Below, one piece after another: positions 63,352 to 64,000 of a stretch of DNA of 64,000 nt (the first letter of the stretch is position 1; the number at the start of each line of letters is the position of its first letter). The notes beneath the pieces were generated by a model. That model was not told where the DNA came from. It searched no databases and saw nothing but the letters and a program-made list of their open reading frames with translations. The position numbers and the translations under genes are program-made. The DNA comes from an uncultured Alistipes sp. (GTDB lineage Bacteria > Bacteroidota > Bacteroidia > Bacteroidales > UBA932): contig UQUN01000009.1 in the NCBI GenBank assembly GCA_900544175.1, forward strand, positions 1 to 64,000. Direction: 5' to 3'.

Positions 63352-64000
63352 TATTCGTTCATTTCATTTTTACGTCTGCGGTACAGGACGGATATGACTA
63401 CGGGAGCACCGACAAGAGCCGTTACGGAATTGACCGGAAGGACTCCCTCGAAACCGGGCATACGGGCTATAATGTTGCAGCACAGAGCCAGTGCGGCACC
63501 GCACAGCATGGTAGCCGGCATCAAAACCTTGTGGTCGGAGGTGGAGAACATGCCGCGGCACAGATGAGGGACCGCCAGTCCGAGGAACATTACCGGGCCG
63601 CAGTAGGCAGTCACCACTGCCGTAAGAATTCCTGCTGTGGAAATGACAAGAAGACGTGAACGCTTGACATCCAGTCCAAGATTACGGGCATAACTCTGAC
63701 CGAGCAGCATCAGATTGAGCGTCTTGACCAGCAGCATGGACAGCGGCAGCAGCACACACATCATGGCTGCGAATACCTGAACCTGGTCTCCTGATACGCG
63801 GGAAAAACTGCCCAGACCCCAGATGACGTAGGCGCGGATATCCTCCTCCACGCTGAAAAACTTCATCACTCCTATCACGGCATTGGCCACGTAGCCGATC
63901 ATAACGCCGATGATAAGCAGCGTGACATTGCCTCTGACACGGCCGGAGATGAATACTATCAGAGCCATCACCGCCATTGCCCCGGCTATTGCGGCTATAG
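63351..64000 (-). CDS. BtuC/FecCD-type ABC permease, 5' part beyond window
   Basis: The frame is open to the right edge, so the N-terminal part is missing. The 216 visible residues hold several membrane helices (LLIIGVMIGYVANAVIGVMK, VFAAMMCVLLPLSMLLVKTL) and the FecCD signatures IWGLGSFSRVSGDQV, GQSYARNLGLDVKRSRLL and CGPVMFLGLAVPHLCRG near the C-terminus, ending YRRRKNEMNE. It forms the inner-membrane channel for BtuD. A substrate-binding protein (BtuF-like) is expected just outside the window. The stop shares a base with the ATPase start. Confidence 0.87.
   Translation of the reverse strand, partial: IAAIAGAMAVMALIVFISGRVRGNVTLLIIGVMIGYVANAVIGVMKFFSVEEDIRAYVIWGLGSFSRVSGDQVQVFAAMMCVLLPLSMLLVKTLNLMLLGQSYARNLGLDVKRSRLLVISTAGILTAVVTAYCGPVMFLGLAVPHLCRGMFSTSDHKVLMPATMLCGAALALCCNIIARMPGFEGVLPVNSVTALVGAPVVISVLYRRRKNEMNE

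Noticed and set aside
1..64000. CRISPR array or rRNA operon
   Set aside because: No regularly spaced direct repeats and no rRNA-like conserved stretches were seen anywhere in the window.

Overview
The window looks like chromosome from a Bacteroidales-type member of the Bacteroidota with moderately high GC. The reasons are TAnnTTTG-type -7 boxes, a short (286-residue) primary sigma factor, a GH97 glycosidase, lipoprotein signal peptides with short lipoboxes, two-family TonB-dependent receptors, a BtuG-type beta-propeller, and the order rny / 6S-like RNA / zapA. I cannot fix the genus from sequence alone. Bases 1-1000 are visibly AT-richer (about 30% GC in a sampled line) than what follows (about 58% in a sampled line).

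Layout. 1-2.5 kb is an accessory left end: a lipoprotein cut by the window edge, a 59-residue two-helix membrane protein, a lone gamma subunit of a 2-oxoacid:ferredoxin oxidoreductase, a broken ORF6N gene, and a palindromic repeat (2338-2447). 2.5-25.9 kb is mostly housekeeping: a hotdog thioesterase with umuDC, rny, a 6S-like RNA, zapA with a coiled-coil partner, an omega-amidase, a polyprenol-phosphate mannosyltransferase with dihydroorotase, tex, a ClC channel, a YgiQ radical-SAM protein, argS, an M3 peptidase, rpoD, htrA, dnaN and a DnaQ-type exonuclease. 25.9-33.9 kb holds a flavoprotein, tRNA-Thr(CGT), a GH97 enzyme running into a frameshifted nitroreductase, the second copy of the palindromic repeat, an FtsX-type permease behind a perfect operator-like palindrome, a YugP protease, and a toxin-antitoxin remnant whose toxin has lost its N-terminus.

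From 33.9 kb to the end almost every gene serves vitamin B12. A minus-strand operon behind a cobalamin riboswitch encodes BtuB, BtuG, a DUF4465 lipoprotein and a PKD-type surface lipoprotein, a set expected to capture corrinoids at the cell surface. A plus-strand group cobU-cobT-cobS-cobC assembles the nucleotide loop. A minus-strand group cbiA-cobO-cobQ-cobD-cbiB amidates and adenosylates the ring and makes and attaches the aminopropanol arm. A second riboswitch (about 50147-50325) leads a plus-strand operon of TonB receptor, exported CbiK-type chelatase, TonB receptor, and four fusion genes (cbiHC, cbiET, cbiGF, cbiJD) that hold eight anaerobic corrin-ring domains. A BtuD-type ATPase and the start of a BtuC-type permease close the window on the minus strand. 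CbiL (precorrin-2 C20-methyltransferase), the siroheme branch enzymes and BtuF are not in the window.

Most unusual observations: (1) two intergenic elements with a shared core but copy-specific outer arms that are nevertheless self-complementary in each copy; (2) a cobaltochelatase carrying a lipoprotein signal between two TonB receptors in a riboswitch-led operon; (3) three separate gene wrecks, each with a readable break point.
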